Assembly: GCF_003812745.1 (NCBI RefSeq)
Contig: NZ_CP033831.1
Span: forward strand, 1,860,001 to 1,924,000
Source of the DNA: Serratia sp. FDAARGOS_506
GTDB lineage: Bacteria > Pseudomonadota > Gammaproteobacteria > Enterobacterales > Enterobacteriaceae
DNA: 64,000 bases
Direction of reading: 5' to 3'
This document shows positions 43,881 to 54,611 of the stretch, in pieces; within the stretch, counting starts at the first letter, position 1; each line of letters starts with the position of its first letter. The notes under the pieces were generated by a model. That model ran no database searches. It was not told the DNA's origin and saw only the letters and a list, made by a program, of their open reading frames with translations. The position numbers were made by a program, and so were the translations under genes.

Positions 43881-44885
43881 TTACTCGTCCGGGTTTTCGG
43901 CGATGAAGCGTTCCGCGTCTTCTACCATCGACTTGGTGCCGACGAAGAATGGCGCGCGCTGGTGCAGTTTCACCGGCGTGATGTCCAGAATGCGGTTTTT
44001 GCCGTCGCTGGCCTTGCCGCCGGCCTGTTCAGCCAGGAACGCCATCGGGTTGCATTCGTACAGCAGGCGCAGCTTGCCTTGCGGATGGCTGGCGGTGCTT
44101 GGGTAGATGTAGATGCCGCCTTTCAGCAGGTTGCGGTGGAAGTCCGCCACCAGAGAACCGATGTAGCGCGAGGTGTAAGGGCGCTGCGTCGCTTCATCCT
44201 GCTCCTGGCAGTACTTGATGTATTTCTTCACGCCGAGAGGGAACTTGATGTAGTTGCCTTCGTTGATGGAATACATGTTGCCGCTCGCCGGGAAGCGTAC
44301 TTTCTCGTGGGAGAGGCAGAATACGCCCAGAGACGGGTCGTAAGTAAAGGCGTGGACGCCGTAACCGGTGGTGTACACCAGCATGGTGGACGAACCGTAA
44401 ACCACATAACCTGCTGCGACCTGGGCGCTGCCCGGCTGCAGGAAGTCTTCTTCGGTCACCGGCGTGCCGACCGGCGTGATGCGACGGTAGATAGAGAAAA
44501 TCGTACCGACCGAGACGTTGACATCGATGTTGGACGAACCGTCCAACGGATCCATCAATACGACATACTTGGCATTTTCAGCTCGCTCGCCGTCGAATAT
44601 CACGATTTCATCTTCTTCTTCGGAAGCGATACCCGCAACTTCACCACGCGCTTTCAACGCCGCTTTCAGCTTTTCGTTCGCGTACAGGTCCAGTTTCATC
44701 TGAACTTCGCCCTGTACGTTGGACACACCGCTGGTTCCCAGAATATCAACCAGGCCGGCCTTGTTGATGTCGCGGTGGATGATTTTGGCGCCCAGTTTAA
44801 TTGCAGAAAGTAACGCGGTCAGCTCGCCGGTGGCGTGAGAGAAGTCGTGCTGTTTCTCGACGATAAATTCGCCTAACGTTTTCAT
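43881..44885 (-). CDS. fbp: Fructose-1,6-bisphosphatase class I
   Basis: A 334-residue gluconeogenic phosphatase converting fructose-1,6-bisphosphate to fructose-6-phosphate. The start at 44885 gives [15 protein letters not shown]. Active-site motifs are [32 protein letters not shown] (in two overlapping blocks) and GGIYIYPS. It is divergent from mpl across about 170 bp, as in E. coli. Confidence 0.97.
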   Translation of the reverse strand: MKTLGEFIVEKQHDFSHATGELTALLSAIKLGAKIIHRDINKAGLVDILGTSGVSNVQGEVQMKLDLYANEKLKAALKARGEVAGIASEEEDEIVIFDGERAENAKYVVLMDPLDGSSNIDVNVSVGTIFSIYRRITPVGTPVTEEDFLQPGSAQVAAGYVVYGSSTMLVYTTGYGVHAFTYDPSLGVFCLSHEKVRFPASGNMYSINEGNYIKFPLGVKKYIKYCQEQDEATQRPYTSRYIGSLVADFHRNLLKGGIYIYPSTASHPQGKLRLLYECNPMAFLAEQAGGKASDGKNRILDITPVKLHQRAPFFVGTKSMVEDAERFIAENPDE

Positions 44886-45054
44886 GACACAATCCCTGAA
44901 TCTACGGATGGATAGCGGCCTGTTAACAAACCGCCAACGTTTTCGCGTGCAGTGTAGCCCAAAGATGCGCGCCATTCATAGGCAAATCCATTTCTTCTGG
45001 ACGATTCTGAGCGTTAGAATATGCCGACATTCGATGCACTCACATGAGAAACCT

Positions 45055-46434
45055 ATGCGCATTCACATTCTTGGGATCTGTGGCACCTTTATGGGCGGGC
45101 TAGCGATGCTGGCGCGCTCACTGGGGCATGACGTCACCGGTTCGGACGCCAACGTCTATCCGCCGATGAGCACGCTGCTGGAGAACCAGGGGATCGATCT
45201 TATTCAGGGTTATGATCCAGCCCAGCTGGATCCGGCGCCGGATCTGGTGATCATCGGCAACGCCATGACGCGCGGCAACCCGTGCGTGGAGGCGGTGCTG
45301 GAGCGTGGCATCCCTTACGTTTCCGGCCCGCAGTGGCTGCACGACGCCGTGTTGCGCGATCGCTGGGTACTGGCGGTCGCCGGCACCCACGGCAAAACCA
45401 CCACCGCCGGCATGGCGACCTGGATCCTCGAAGCCTGCGGCTACCAGCCCGGCTTCGTCATCGGCGGCGTACCGGGTAACTTCGACGTATCGGCCCGCCT
45501 CGGCGGCAGCCCGTTCTTCGTGATCGAGGCCGACGAGTATGACTGCGCGTTCTTCGACAAGCGCTCCAAGTTCGTGCATTACAGCCCGCGCACGCTGATC
45601 ATGAATAACCTGGAGTTCGATCACGCCGATATCTTCGACGATCTTAAAGCCATCCAGAAACAGTTCCACCACCTGGTGCGTCTGGTGCCGGGCAAAGGCA
45701 AGATCATCCTGCCGGACAACGACAGCCACCTGAAGCAGGTGATGGCGATGGGCTGCTGGAGCGAGCAGGAGCTGGTGGGGGAAGAGGGCACCTGGCGCGC
45801 GCAGAAGCTGACGCCGGACGCCAGCCATTACGCGGTATTCCTCGACGGCGAACAGGTCGGCGAAGTGAACTGGGCGCTGGTGGGCGAGCACAACATGCAT
45901 AATGGCCTGATGGCCATCGCCGCCACCCGTCATGTCGGCGTGCAGCCGGCGGATGCCTGCCGCGCGTTGGGCGATTTCATCAATGCCCGCCGCCGCCTGG
46001 AACTGCGTGGCGAAGCCAACGGCGTCACGGTTTACGACGACTTCGCACACCACCCGACGGCGATCCTCGCCACTCTGGCCGCGCTGCGCGGTAAAGTCGG
46101 CGGCACGGCGCGCATTCTGGCGGTGCTGGAACCGCGTTCCAACACCATGAAAATGGGCATCAGCAAAAACGATCTGGCACCTTCGCTCGGTCGCGCCGAC
46201 GAAGTGTTCCTGTTCCAGCCGCACCACATTCCGTGGCAGGTGGCGGAAGTGGCGGATGCCTGCGTGCAGCCGGCGCATTGGAGCGCCGATCTCGACACGC
46301 TGGTGGATATGGTGGTGAAAACCGCACAGCCGGGCGATCACATTCTGGTGATGAGCAACGGCGGTTTCGGCGGCATTCACGATCGTCTGCTGGAAGCGTT
46401 GGCGAAAAAGCAGGAACCGAAGGTGACCTACTGA
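45055..46434 (+). CDS. mpl: UDP-N-acetylmuramate:L-alanyl-gamma-D-glutamyl-meso-diaminopimelate ligase
   Basis: A 459-residue Mur ligase that reattaches the recycled tripeptide L-Ala-gamma-D-Glu-mDAP to UDP-MurNAc. The ATG at 45055 gives MRIHILGICGTFMGGLA, the family start. The ATP loop GTHGKTTT is at residues 110-117, with EADEYDCAFFDKRSKF and VYDDFAHHPTAI as further Mur signatures. Upstream in-frame starts reach into the fbp promoter and are unlikely. The mpl end is where synteny with E. coli breaks. Confidence 0.96.
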   Translation: MRIHILGICGTFMGGLAMLARSLGHDVTGSDANVYPPMSTLLENQGIDLIQGYDPAQLDPAPDLVIIGNAMTRGNPCVEAVLERGIPYVSGPQWLHDAVLRDRWVLAVAGTHGKTTTAGMATWILEACGYQPGFVIGGVPGNFDVSARLGGSPFFVIEADEYDCAFFDKRSKFVHYSPRTLIMNNLEFDHADIFDDLKAIQKQFHHLVRLVPGKGKIILPDNDSHLKQVMAMGCWSEQELVGEEGTWRAQKLTPDASHYAVFLDGEQVGEVNWALVGEHNMHNGLMAIAATRHVGVQPADACRALGDFINARRRLELRGEANGVTVYDDFAHHPTAILATLAALRGKVGGTARILAVLEPRSNTMKMGISKNDLAPSLGRADEVFLFQPHHIPWQVAEVADACVQPAHWSADLDTLVDMVVKTAQPGDHILVMSNGGFGGIHDRLLEALAKKQEPKVTY

Positions 46435-46458
46435 TCGCTCAGCCGCATCAGACAACCC

Positions 46459-46484
46459 AAGGGCCGCATTAGCGGCCTTTTTTA
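46459..46484 (+). terminator. Intrinsic terminator after mpl
   Basis: AAGGGCCGC pairs with GCGGCCTTTT around ATTA (one G-U pair), with a run of six T residues. Confidence 0.88.
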
Positions 46485-46490
46485 CAGGCG

Positions 46491-46515
46491 TAAAAAAGCC
46501 CTCGCGAGCGAGGGC
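46491..46515 (-). terminator. Intrinsic terminator on the minus strand
   Basis: The stem GCCCTCG / CGAGGGC with loop CGAG is followed on the minus strand by six T residues (46492-46497). It would stop transcription from the yhcN-like genes to the right. Confidence 0.85.
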
Positions 46516-46631
46516 AACGGGGTTCGTCGGATAGGACGACGAGAGGGTCTCTGGGAAATCGGCGTTTGCGTCAGAACTCGGCAGTGGCAGTGACGAGGGT
46601 AATCAGCTCTGCAAAGCCGTCCCCAGAGTTG

Positions 46632-46895
46632 TTATTTATAAATCTCGGCGGTGGCGTGGTAGTTGCCTTCATTACGCGCTTCGATCACGCGGTAGGCGGT
46701 CGCGCCTTTAGCGTCGGCTTTCTCCGACAGCGCCTGGCGAATGTCGGTCGGTGCGCCGTCGATACCGCTGACGGTAATGGTGCCGATAGATTGCAGGCTA
46801 GCGGTCTGATCGTTAGTCACCAGCTGGGCGGCAGAAGCGCCGAAGGAGATGACAGACAGCAGGCCGAGTGCAGCGAGAGTAGTTTTCATGTTCAT
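46632..46895 (-). CDS. DUF1471 periplasmic protein, YhcN-like, copy 1
   Basis: An 87-residue secreted protein. The signal peptide MNMKTTLAALGLLSVISFGASA is followed by a DUF1471 domain with IGTITVSGIDGAPTDIRQAL, KGATAYRVIEARN and HATAEIYK. AAGGA lies 8 nt before the ATG. It is about 70% identical to the next gene on the left-running strand, so the two form a tandem duplication. E. coli YhcN responds to acid and peroxide stress. This copy is the more diverged of the two from E. coli YhcN. Confidence 0.88.
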   Translation of the reverse strand: MNMKTTLAALGLLSVISFGASAAQLVTNDQTASLQSIGTITVSGIDGAPTDIRQALSEKADAKGATAYRVIEARNEGNYHATAEIYK

Positions 46896-47015
46896 GATAG
46901 CGATCCTTGGTCATAACAGCCTGGAAGGGCTTGGCAGCGATTTTTATTCTTGAAGGCCGTTACGACAGCGTTTGATTCCAGAGATGTATTGCCCGTTGCC
47001 GGGTAACGTCGGTAC

Positions 47016-47279
47016 TTATTTGTAGATTTCAGCCGTTGCGTGGAAGTTGCCGTCATTGCGGGCTTCGATCACGCGGTAAGCGGTCGCCCCTTTGGCGTCG
47101 GCTTTATCTGACAGCGCCTGGCGGATGTCGGAAGGTGCAGCGGCAACGCCACTCACGGTAATCACACCGGCCGGCTGCAGTTTTGCGGCCTGAGTTGCGT
47201 CAACAGATTGTGCTGCGAACGCGCCAAATGAAAGCATGGACAGAACGCTCAGGGTTGCAACGGTAGTTTTAATTTTCAT
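47016..47279 (-). CDS. yhcN: DUF1471 periplasmic protein YhcN, copy 2
   Basis: An 87-residue secreted protein whose N-terminus MKIKTTVATLSVLSMLSFGAF matches E. coli YhcN closely. DUF1471 domain with AGVITVSGVAAAPSDIRQAL, KGATAYRVIEARN and HATAEIYK. The start at 47279 is better spaced from GAGG than the adjacent ATG at 47282. It lies beside argR, as in E. coli, so this copy is the positional orthologue. In E. coli YhcN is tied to cytoplasmic acid and hydrogen peroxide stress. Confidence 0.9.
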   Translation of the reverse strand: MKIKTTVATLSVLSMLSFGAFAAQSVDATQAAKLQPAGVITVSGVAAAPSDIRQALSDKADAKGATAYRVIEARNDGNFHATAEIYK

Positions 47280-47682
47280 CATCTCACCTCATCGTATTCT
47301 TTTATCAGTTCCAACGAACTGTGACTTAGTTCACGGAAATGAGTATACAGCTAGTAACGCGAAAAATTAATAGTTCGCTAACAGTTTCTAGTGAAACTTT
47401 AACCTCGTGATCCCTATTTTTTATAACTGTAAGGAATAAAAAACGCTTATAAAACGATCTTTTGATGTTAAATTTATGTAATTTCAATGAGGTAAGTGCT
47501 TTTGACCAAAAGTGCGGAAGATCACAGTCGGTACTGCTGGTTACATGTAGATGTCATGGAAATGTGTTGCTGAGGGATAAAAAAGCAGTGTTAAACGCGG
47601 CTGAGGGCAGGAAAGGTTACGTGAGGGTTAAAGCAGCGCTAACAAAATGCGGGCTACAGCCGCACTTTGTTAGCACCAGGTT
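47280..47682. other. Gene-free region between yhcN and argR
   Basis: A 403-bp AT-rich region. The left part should hold the yhcN promoter. The right part holds a large imperfect inverted repeat at 47638-47674. The 9-mer AAAGTGCGG occurs once directly (47514-47522 region) and once in reverse complement inside the repeat. I see no gene I can support. Confidence 0.6.
47638..47674. repeat. 37-bp inverted repeat next to argR end
   Basis: GCTAACAAA pairs with TTTGTTAGC and TGCGG with CCGCA, with one A/C mismatch and loop GCTACAG. It lies 8 bp past the argR stop. No T run follows on the minus strand, so if it terminates argR it does so without the classic tail. Confidence 0.7.
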
Positions 47683-49556
<1,874 letters not shown>

Positions 49557-49583
49557 TTGCCGCCGATAGTCAGCCGATAAACG

Positions 49584-49615
49584 CCGCCGGACGCTGTTCC
49601 GGCGGTTTTTTTTTG
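49584..49615 (+). terminator. Intrinsic terminator after mdh
   Basis: The 8-bp stem CCGCCGGA / TCCGGCGG with a 6-nt loop is followed by nine T residues. It lies between convergent mdh and sfsB. Confidence 0.92.
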
Positions 49616-49623
49616 CTTAGCGT

Positions 49624-49884
49624 TCACGATTTGATGCGAGCCTTGCGATCCAGCAGGCAATCATTGTGCGGATCGTAATAACGGCTTGGCCAGATCTCCG
49701 AAGGGTGGATGCCTATCGCTTCGGCGATCAGCCATTCCCCTTTTGGCCACGGGCGCGACAGCGCGTTGGCCAGCGTTGATGAGCTTAATCCGGCCTTGCG
49801 CGACACTGCCGCCAGCGTGGTGCCCTGCTTGCGTAGCGCCGCGATGATATCCGCCGGATGCCAATCTGGGTTCCTTGAATTCAT
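49624..49884 (-). CDS. sfsB: Ner-like DNA-binding regulator SfsB (Nlp)
   Basis: An 86-residue helix-turn-helix protein of the Ner family. It reads MNSRNPDWHPADIIAALRK, then TTLAAVSRKAGLSSSTLANAL and RPWPKGEWLIAEAIG...PSEIWPSRY. The family is named for phage Mu Ner, which represses early transcription. E. coli SfsB (Nlp) affects maltose gene expression. The start at 49884 follows AAGGA by 8 nt. It lies head-to-head with a Mu-repressor-like gene across 172 bp of repeats. Its partner ispB is also its E. coli neighbour. Confidence 0.92.
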   Translation of the reverse strand: MNSRNPDWHPADIIAALRKQGTTLAAVSRKAGLSSSTLANALSRPWPKGEWLIAEAIGIHPSEIWPSRYYDPHNDCLLDRKARIKS

Positions 49885-50056
49885 GTTTACATTCCTTTTC
49901 TGATTAGCCAAAGTTGCGTTAGTGGTATAACTAACGGGTCAAGGTTAGGCGTTTGAACAACATGAAACGCTTATTCGGAAATCAGAATACCATTAAATTT
50001 CTTAAAAAATACCCAAGTAATTTCTAAAAAATGACATTGCCCACTATTGCCCAGAG
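49885..50056. promoter_or_regulatory. Repeat-rich divergent control region sfsB / Mu-repressor-like gene
   Basis: 172 bp with four repeat sets: inverted repeat CGTTAGT-N6-ACTAACG (49917-49936); inverted repeat GCGTTT-N10-AAACGC (49949-49970); direct repeats AATTTCTTAAAAAAT and AATTTCTAAAAAAT (49996-50010 and 50019-50032); and ATTGCCCA twice, 10 bp apart (50036-50043 and 50046-50053). The last pair abuts the downstream start codon. The layout suggests operators for both proteins. Promoter elements are not clear, though TATAAC/GTTATA lies inside the first repeat. Confidence 0.65.
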
Positions 50057-50422
50057 ATGATGGCTATGAAAAACGAGTGGTTTGCCGCCAAGGAGCTGAC
50101 AGGCATCGCAGGATTACCTTCCTCACCACAGGGAATCAATCTGATGGCCCGGCGCGAAGGCTGGATCAGCCGCAGGCGTAAAGGCGTGCAGGGAAAAGCG
50201 TTGGAGTACCATATCGACAGCCTGCCTTCAGATGCGCGTAACCTGCTGGTGCTGAAGGAAGACGGGGCGACATATGACGTAGAGCGGCAGGATCCGTTGG
50301 CGGTCTGGATCGAGTATTACTACCATTTGACGGAGAGCGAGCGCGCGAAAATGCTGGCTTTCCTGATGCGGGAAGGGATCGGTGGCCTGCTGGCGCGCAT
50401 CGACGAAGAGAGCAATACGTAG
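50057..50422 (+). CDS. Mu repressor / MuA N-terminal-like DNA-binding protein
   Basis: A 121-residue protein. Residues about 5-70 (WFAAKELTGIAGLPSSPQGI, then ARREGWISRRRKGVQGKALE and YHIDSLP) match the winged-helix domain shared by phage Mu repressor c and the transposase MuA N-terminus, as I remember both. The C-terminal part, LTESERAKMLAFLMREGIGGLLA, recalls the oligomerization segment of c rather than MuA. No transposase catalytic domain follows. Starts at 50057, 50060 or 50066 are possible. Divergent from Ner-like sfsB. Its role is unknown; a regulator of itself and sfsB is my inference. Confidence 0.8.
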   Translation: MMAMKNEWFAAKELTGIAGLPSSPQGINLMARREGWISRRRKGVQGKALEYHIDSLPSDARNLLVLKEDGATYDVERQDPLAVWIEYYYHLTESERAKMLAFLMREGIGGLLARIDEESNT

Positions 50423-50427
50423 GTAGG

Positions 50428-50449
50428 CAGGCCCGCGAGCGCGGGCCTG
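50428..50449 (+). terminator. Hairpin after the Mu-repressor-like gene
   Basis: The perfect 9-bp stem CAGGCCCGC / GCGGGCCTG with loop GAGC lies 6 bp past the stop. No T run follows directly. A second AT hairpin (50459-50480) overlaps the end of ispB. Confidence 0.6.
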
Positions 50450-50476
50450 ATGAATATATTAAGAAATTTTTGTTTC

Positions 50477-51448
50477 TTAAAAGTCGCGTTGTACCGCCAG
50501 ATGGGCCAAGCCTTCCAGCGCCGTACGGTGCTCCGATGCCGGCAATACCTGCAGCGCAGCGATCGCTTTGTCGGCTTCTTCTTCGGCGCGTTTGCGGGTG
50601 TATTCCAGCGAACCGCATTGCTGCATCGCCTGCAGTACCGGCTCTAACAGATGACGGCCGTTGCCCTGCTCAATCGCGCCACGGATCATGTCACGCTGCG
50701 CGTCGTCGCCGTTGTGCATCGCGTGCAGCAGCGGCAGGGTCGGTTTCCCTTCGTTCAGATCGTCACCGGTGTTTTTACCCAGGGTGCTGCCGTCGGCGCT
50801 GTAGTCGAGCAGATCGTCGATCAGCTGGAAAGCGGTGCCGAGGTAGCGGCCATAGTCTTGCAGCGCCTGTTCTTGCTCGGCGTTGGCACCGGACAGGATA
50901 GCCGACGATTGCGCCGCCGCTTCAAACAGACGGGCAGTTTTGCTGTAGATCACCCGCATATAGCTTTCTTCGCTGATGTCGGGATCGTGCACGTTCATCA
51001 ACTGCAGCACTTCACCTTCGGCGATGACGTTGACCGCCTCCGACATTAGCGCCAGTACGCGCAGGGATTCCAGGCTGGTCATCATCTGGAAAGCGCGGGT
51101 ATAGATAAAGTCGCCCACCAGCACGCTGGCGGCGTTGCCGAACGCCGCGTTGGCGGTGGCTTTGCCGCGGCGCATGTCCGATTCGTCGACGACGTCATCA
51201 TGCAGCAGCGTGGCGGTATGAATGAATTCGATCAGGGCGGCGACGGTGACGTGCTTGTTCCCTTCATAGCCCAACGCCCGCGCCGCCAGGACGGCGATCA
51301 TCGGCCGGATGCGCTTACCGCCACCGCTGATAATGTAATAGCCAAGCTGATTGATGAGCGTGACATCGGAATTCAGCTGTTCGAGAATTGTTGCGTTCAC
51401 GGCCGCCATATCTTGCGCGGTTAACTCGGTAATTTGCTCTAGGTTCAT
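50477..51448 (-). CDS. ispB: Octaprenyl diphosphate synthase
   Basis: A 323-residue trans-prenyltransferase that builds the C40 side chain of ubiquinone and menaquinone from FPP and IPP. The first aspartate-rich motif is LLHDDVVDESD and the second is QLIDDLLDYSAD. The start at 51448 gives MNLEQITELTAQDM, as in E. coli; the in-frame upstream start adds a stretch that is not conserved. Divergent from rplU. Essential in E. coli. Confidence 0.96.
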   Translation of the reverse strand: MNLEQITELTAQDMAAVNATILEQLNSDVTLINQLGYYIISGGGKRIRPMIAVLAARALGYEGNKHVTVAALIEFIHTATLLHDDVVDESDMRRGKATANAAFGNAASVLVGDFIYTRAFQMMTSLESLRVLALMSEAVNVIAEGEVLQLMNVHDPDISEESYMRVIYSKTARLFEAAAQSSAILSGANAEQEQALQDYGRYLGTAFQLIDDLLDYSADGSTLGKNTGDDLNEGKPTLPLLHAMHNGDDAQRDMIRGAIEQGNGRHLLEPVLQAMQQCGSLEYTRKRAEEEADKAIAALQVLPASEHRTALEGLAHLAVQRDF

Positions 51449-51616
51449 TGTGTTTTTTTCAGCTGTGTTTCTCTTCACCGCGTTGAGATCGCTGCTCACA
51501 TCGGTACATGGCGGTAACTGTCCCTATGATTGTACTTGAAAAACGGTTCAGATAAACGCCACGAAAGAAACTGTGCTTTTTTTCTTCTTTTTTCTACTTC
51601 TGGTCTTATTCTGCTC

Positions 51617-51645
51617 TTGTCATGCGCCGCTTTTTTGCGTAGAAT
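51617..51645 (+). promoter_or_regulatory. Sigma-70 promoter of rplU-rpmA
   Basis: The -35 TTGTCA (51617-51622) and -10 TAGAAT (51640-51645) are exactly 17 bp apart. A GC-rich discriminator (TCGCGCCC) follows, fitting growth-rate control. Leader about 65 nt. Confidence 0.85.
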
Positions 51646-51661
51646 TCGCGCCCTATTGTGA

Positions 51662-52030
<369 letters not shown>

Positions 52031-52035
52031 GTTAG

Positions 52036-52305
<270 letters not shown>

Positions 52306-52331
52306 TTTTTCGAGCCTTACGAAATAGATGT

Positions 52332-52361
52332 AAGCCCCGCAATTCGTTGCGGGGCTTTTTA
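52332..52361 (+). terminator. Intrinsic terminator after rpmA
   Basis: The 11-bp stem AAGCCCCGCAA / TTGCGGGGCTT with a TTCG tetraloop is followed by a T run. It likely separates high ribosomal expression from yhbE-obgE. Confidence 0.93.
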
Positions 52362-52407
52362 CATTTATGGGCTGCCTGGCAGGCCCGTCAGCGTTGGCAA
52401 AGGTGAT

Positions 52408-53379
52408 ATGGATACGAAACAGCAGGTCGGCGTTGGCATTTCCCTGGCGTTAACCACGGCGGTTTGTTGGGGCGCGTTGCCGATCGCGATGAAAGAAGTA
52501 TTGGCGGTGATGGAGCCGTTTACCATCGTCTGGTATCGCTTTACCATAGCCGCCATCGGTTTGGGCGTGATCCTTGCGGTACGCGGCAAGCTGCCGCCGC
52601 TGACGATGTTCCGCCAGCCGCGCTGGCTGCTGCTGTTGGCGATCGCCACGGCAGGGCTGCTGGGCAACTTTGTGTTCTTCAGCTCCTCGCTGCAATACCT
52701 GAGCCCGACAGCGTCGCAGGTGATTGGCCAGCTGTCGCCGGTGGGCATGATGTTCGCCAGCGTGCTGATTTTAAAAGAACGCATGCGCATTACCCAGGTC
52801 ATTGGTGCCTTGATGCTGATTTGCGGACTGATGCTGTTTTTCAACGTCAGCCTGATTGAGATCTTCACCCGGCTGACGGACTACACGCTGGGCGTCATGC
52901 TGGGTGTGTGTGCGGCGATGGTCTGGGTGAGCTACGGCGTGGCGCAAAAGGTGTTGCTGCGCCGACTGGCCTCGCCGCAGATCCTGGTTATGTTGTACAC
53001 TTTATGTGCGATAGCGTTGTTCCCTCTGGCCAAACCCGAGGTGATTTTCCAGCTTAGTGGCTGGCAATTGGCGTGCCTGCTGTTTTGCGGCGCCAACACG
53101 CTGATCGGCTACGGTGCGTTGGCAGAGGCGATGGCGCGCTGGCAGGCGGCGCAGGTGAGCGCGTTGGTGACGCTGACCCCGCTGTTTACCCTGCTGTTTT
53201 CAGATTTATTGGCGTTGGCCTGGCCCCAGGCATTCGCCGCACCGACGTTGAATATCGTCGGTTATGTTGGCGCGTTTGTGGTTGTGGCGGGCGCTATGTT
53301 TTCCGCAATTGGTCACCGGTGGTGGCCGCGACGGGCAGAACCCCCCCAGGTTGCTCCTTTGAAGCAGCCCGGTGAATGA
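52408..53379 (+). CDS. yhbE: EamA-family transporter YhbE
   Basis: A 323-residue integral membrane protein with about ten helices arranged as two EamA (DMT) repeats. Typical features are the first-helix GISLALTTAVCWGALPIAMKE, YRFTIAAIGLG, and in repeat two ALAEAMARWQAAQVSALVTLTPLF in parts. Substrate unknown. It sits between rpmA and obgE as in E. coli, 17 nt before obgE, so the two are likely co-transcribed. Confidence 0.9.
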   Translation: MDTKQQVGVGISLALTTAVCWGALPIAMKEVLAVMEPFTIVWYRFTIAAIGLGVILAVRGKLPPLTMFRQPRWLLLLAIATAGLLGNFVFFSSSLQYLSPTASQVIGQLSPVGMMFASVLILKERMRITQVIGALMLICGLMLFFNVSLIEIFTRLTDYTLGVMLGVCAAMVWVSYGVAQKVLLRRLASPQILVMLYTLCAIALFPLAKPEVIFQLSGWQLACLLFCGANTLIGYGALAEAMARWQAAQVSALVTLTPLFTLLFSDLLALAWPQAFAAPTLNIVGYVGAFVVVAGAMFSAIGHRWWPRRAEPPQVAPLKQPGE

Positions 53380-53395
53380 TTTACGGAGACGGTAA

Positions 53396-54568
<1,173 letters not shown>

Positions 54569-54578
54569 TTCGGTGATA

Positions 54579-54611
54579 AAGGGCTCAGCAACGCTGGGCC
54601 CTTATTATTTG
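54579..54611. terminator. Terminator between obgE and basS
   Basis: The 11-bp stem AAGGGCTCAGC / GCTGGGCCCTT (one G-U pair) with loop AAC leads into TTATTATTT. The right part touches the basS stop codon. Confidence 0.82.

Noticed and set aside
47462-47682. Possible small gene on the plus strand upstream of the argR end
   Set aside because: The frame runs on into antisense argR, has no ribosome binding site and its unique part has no recognizable family feature.
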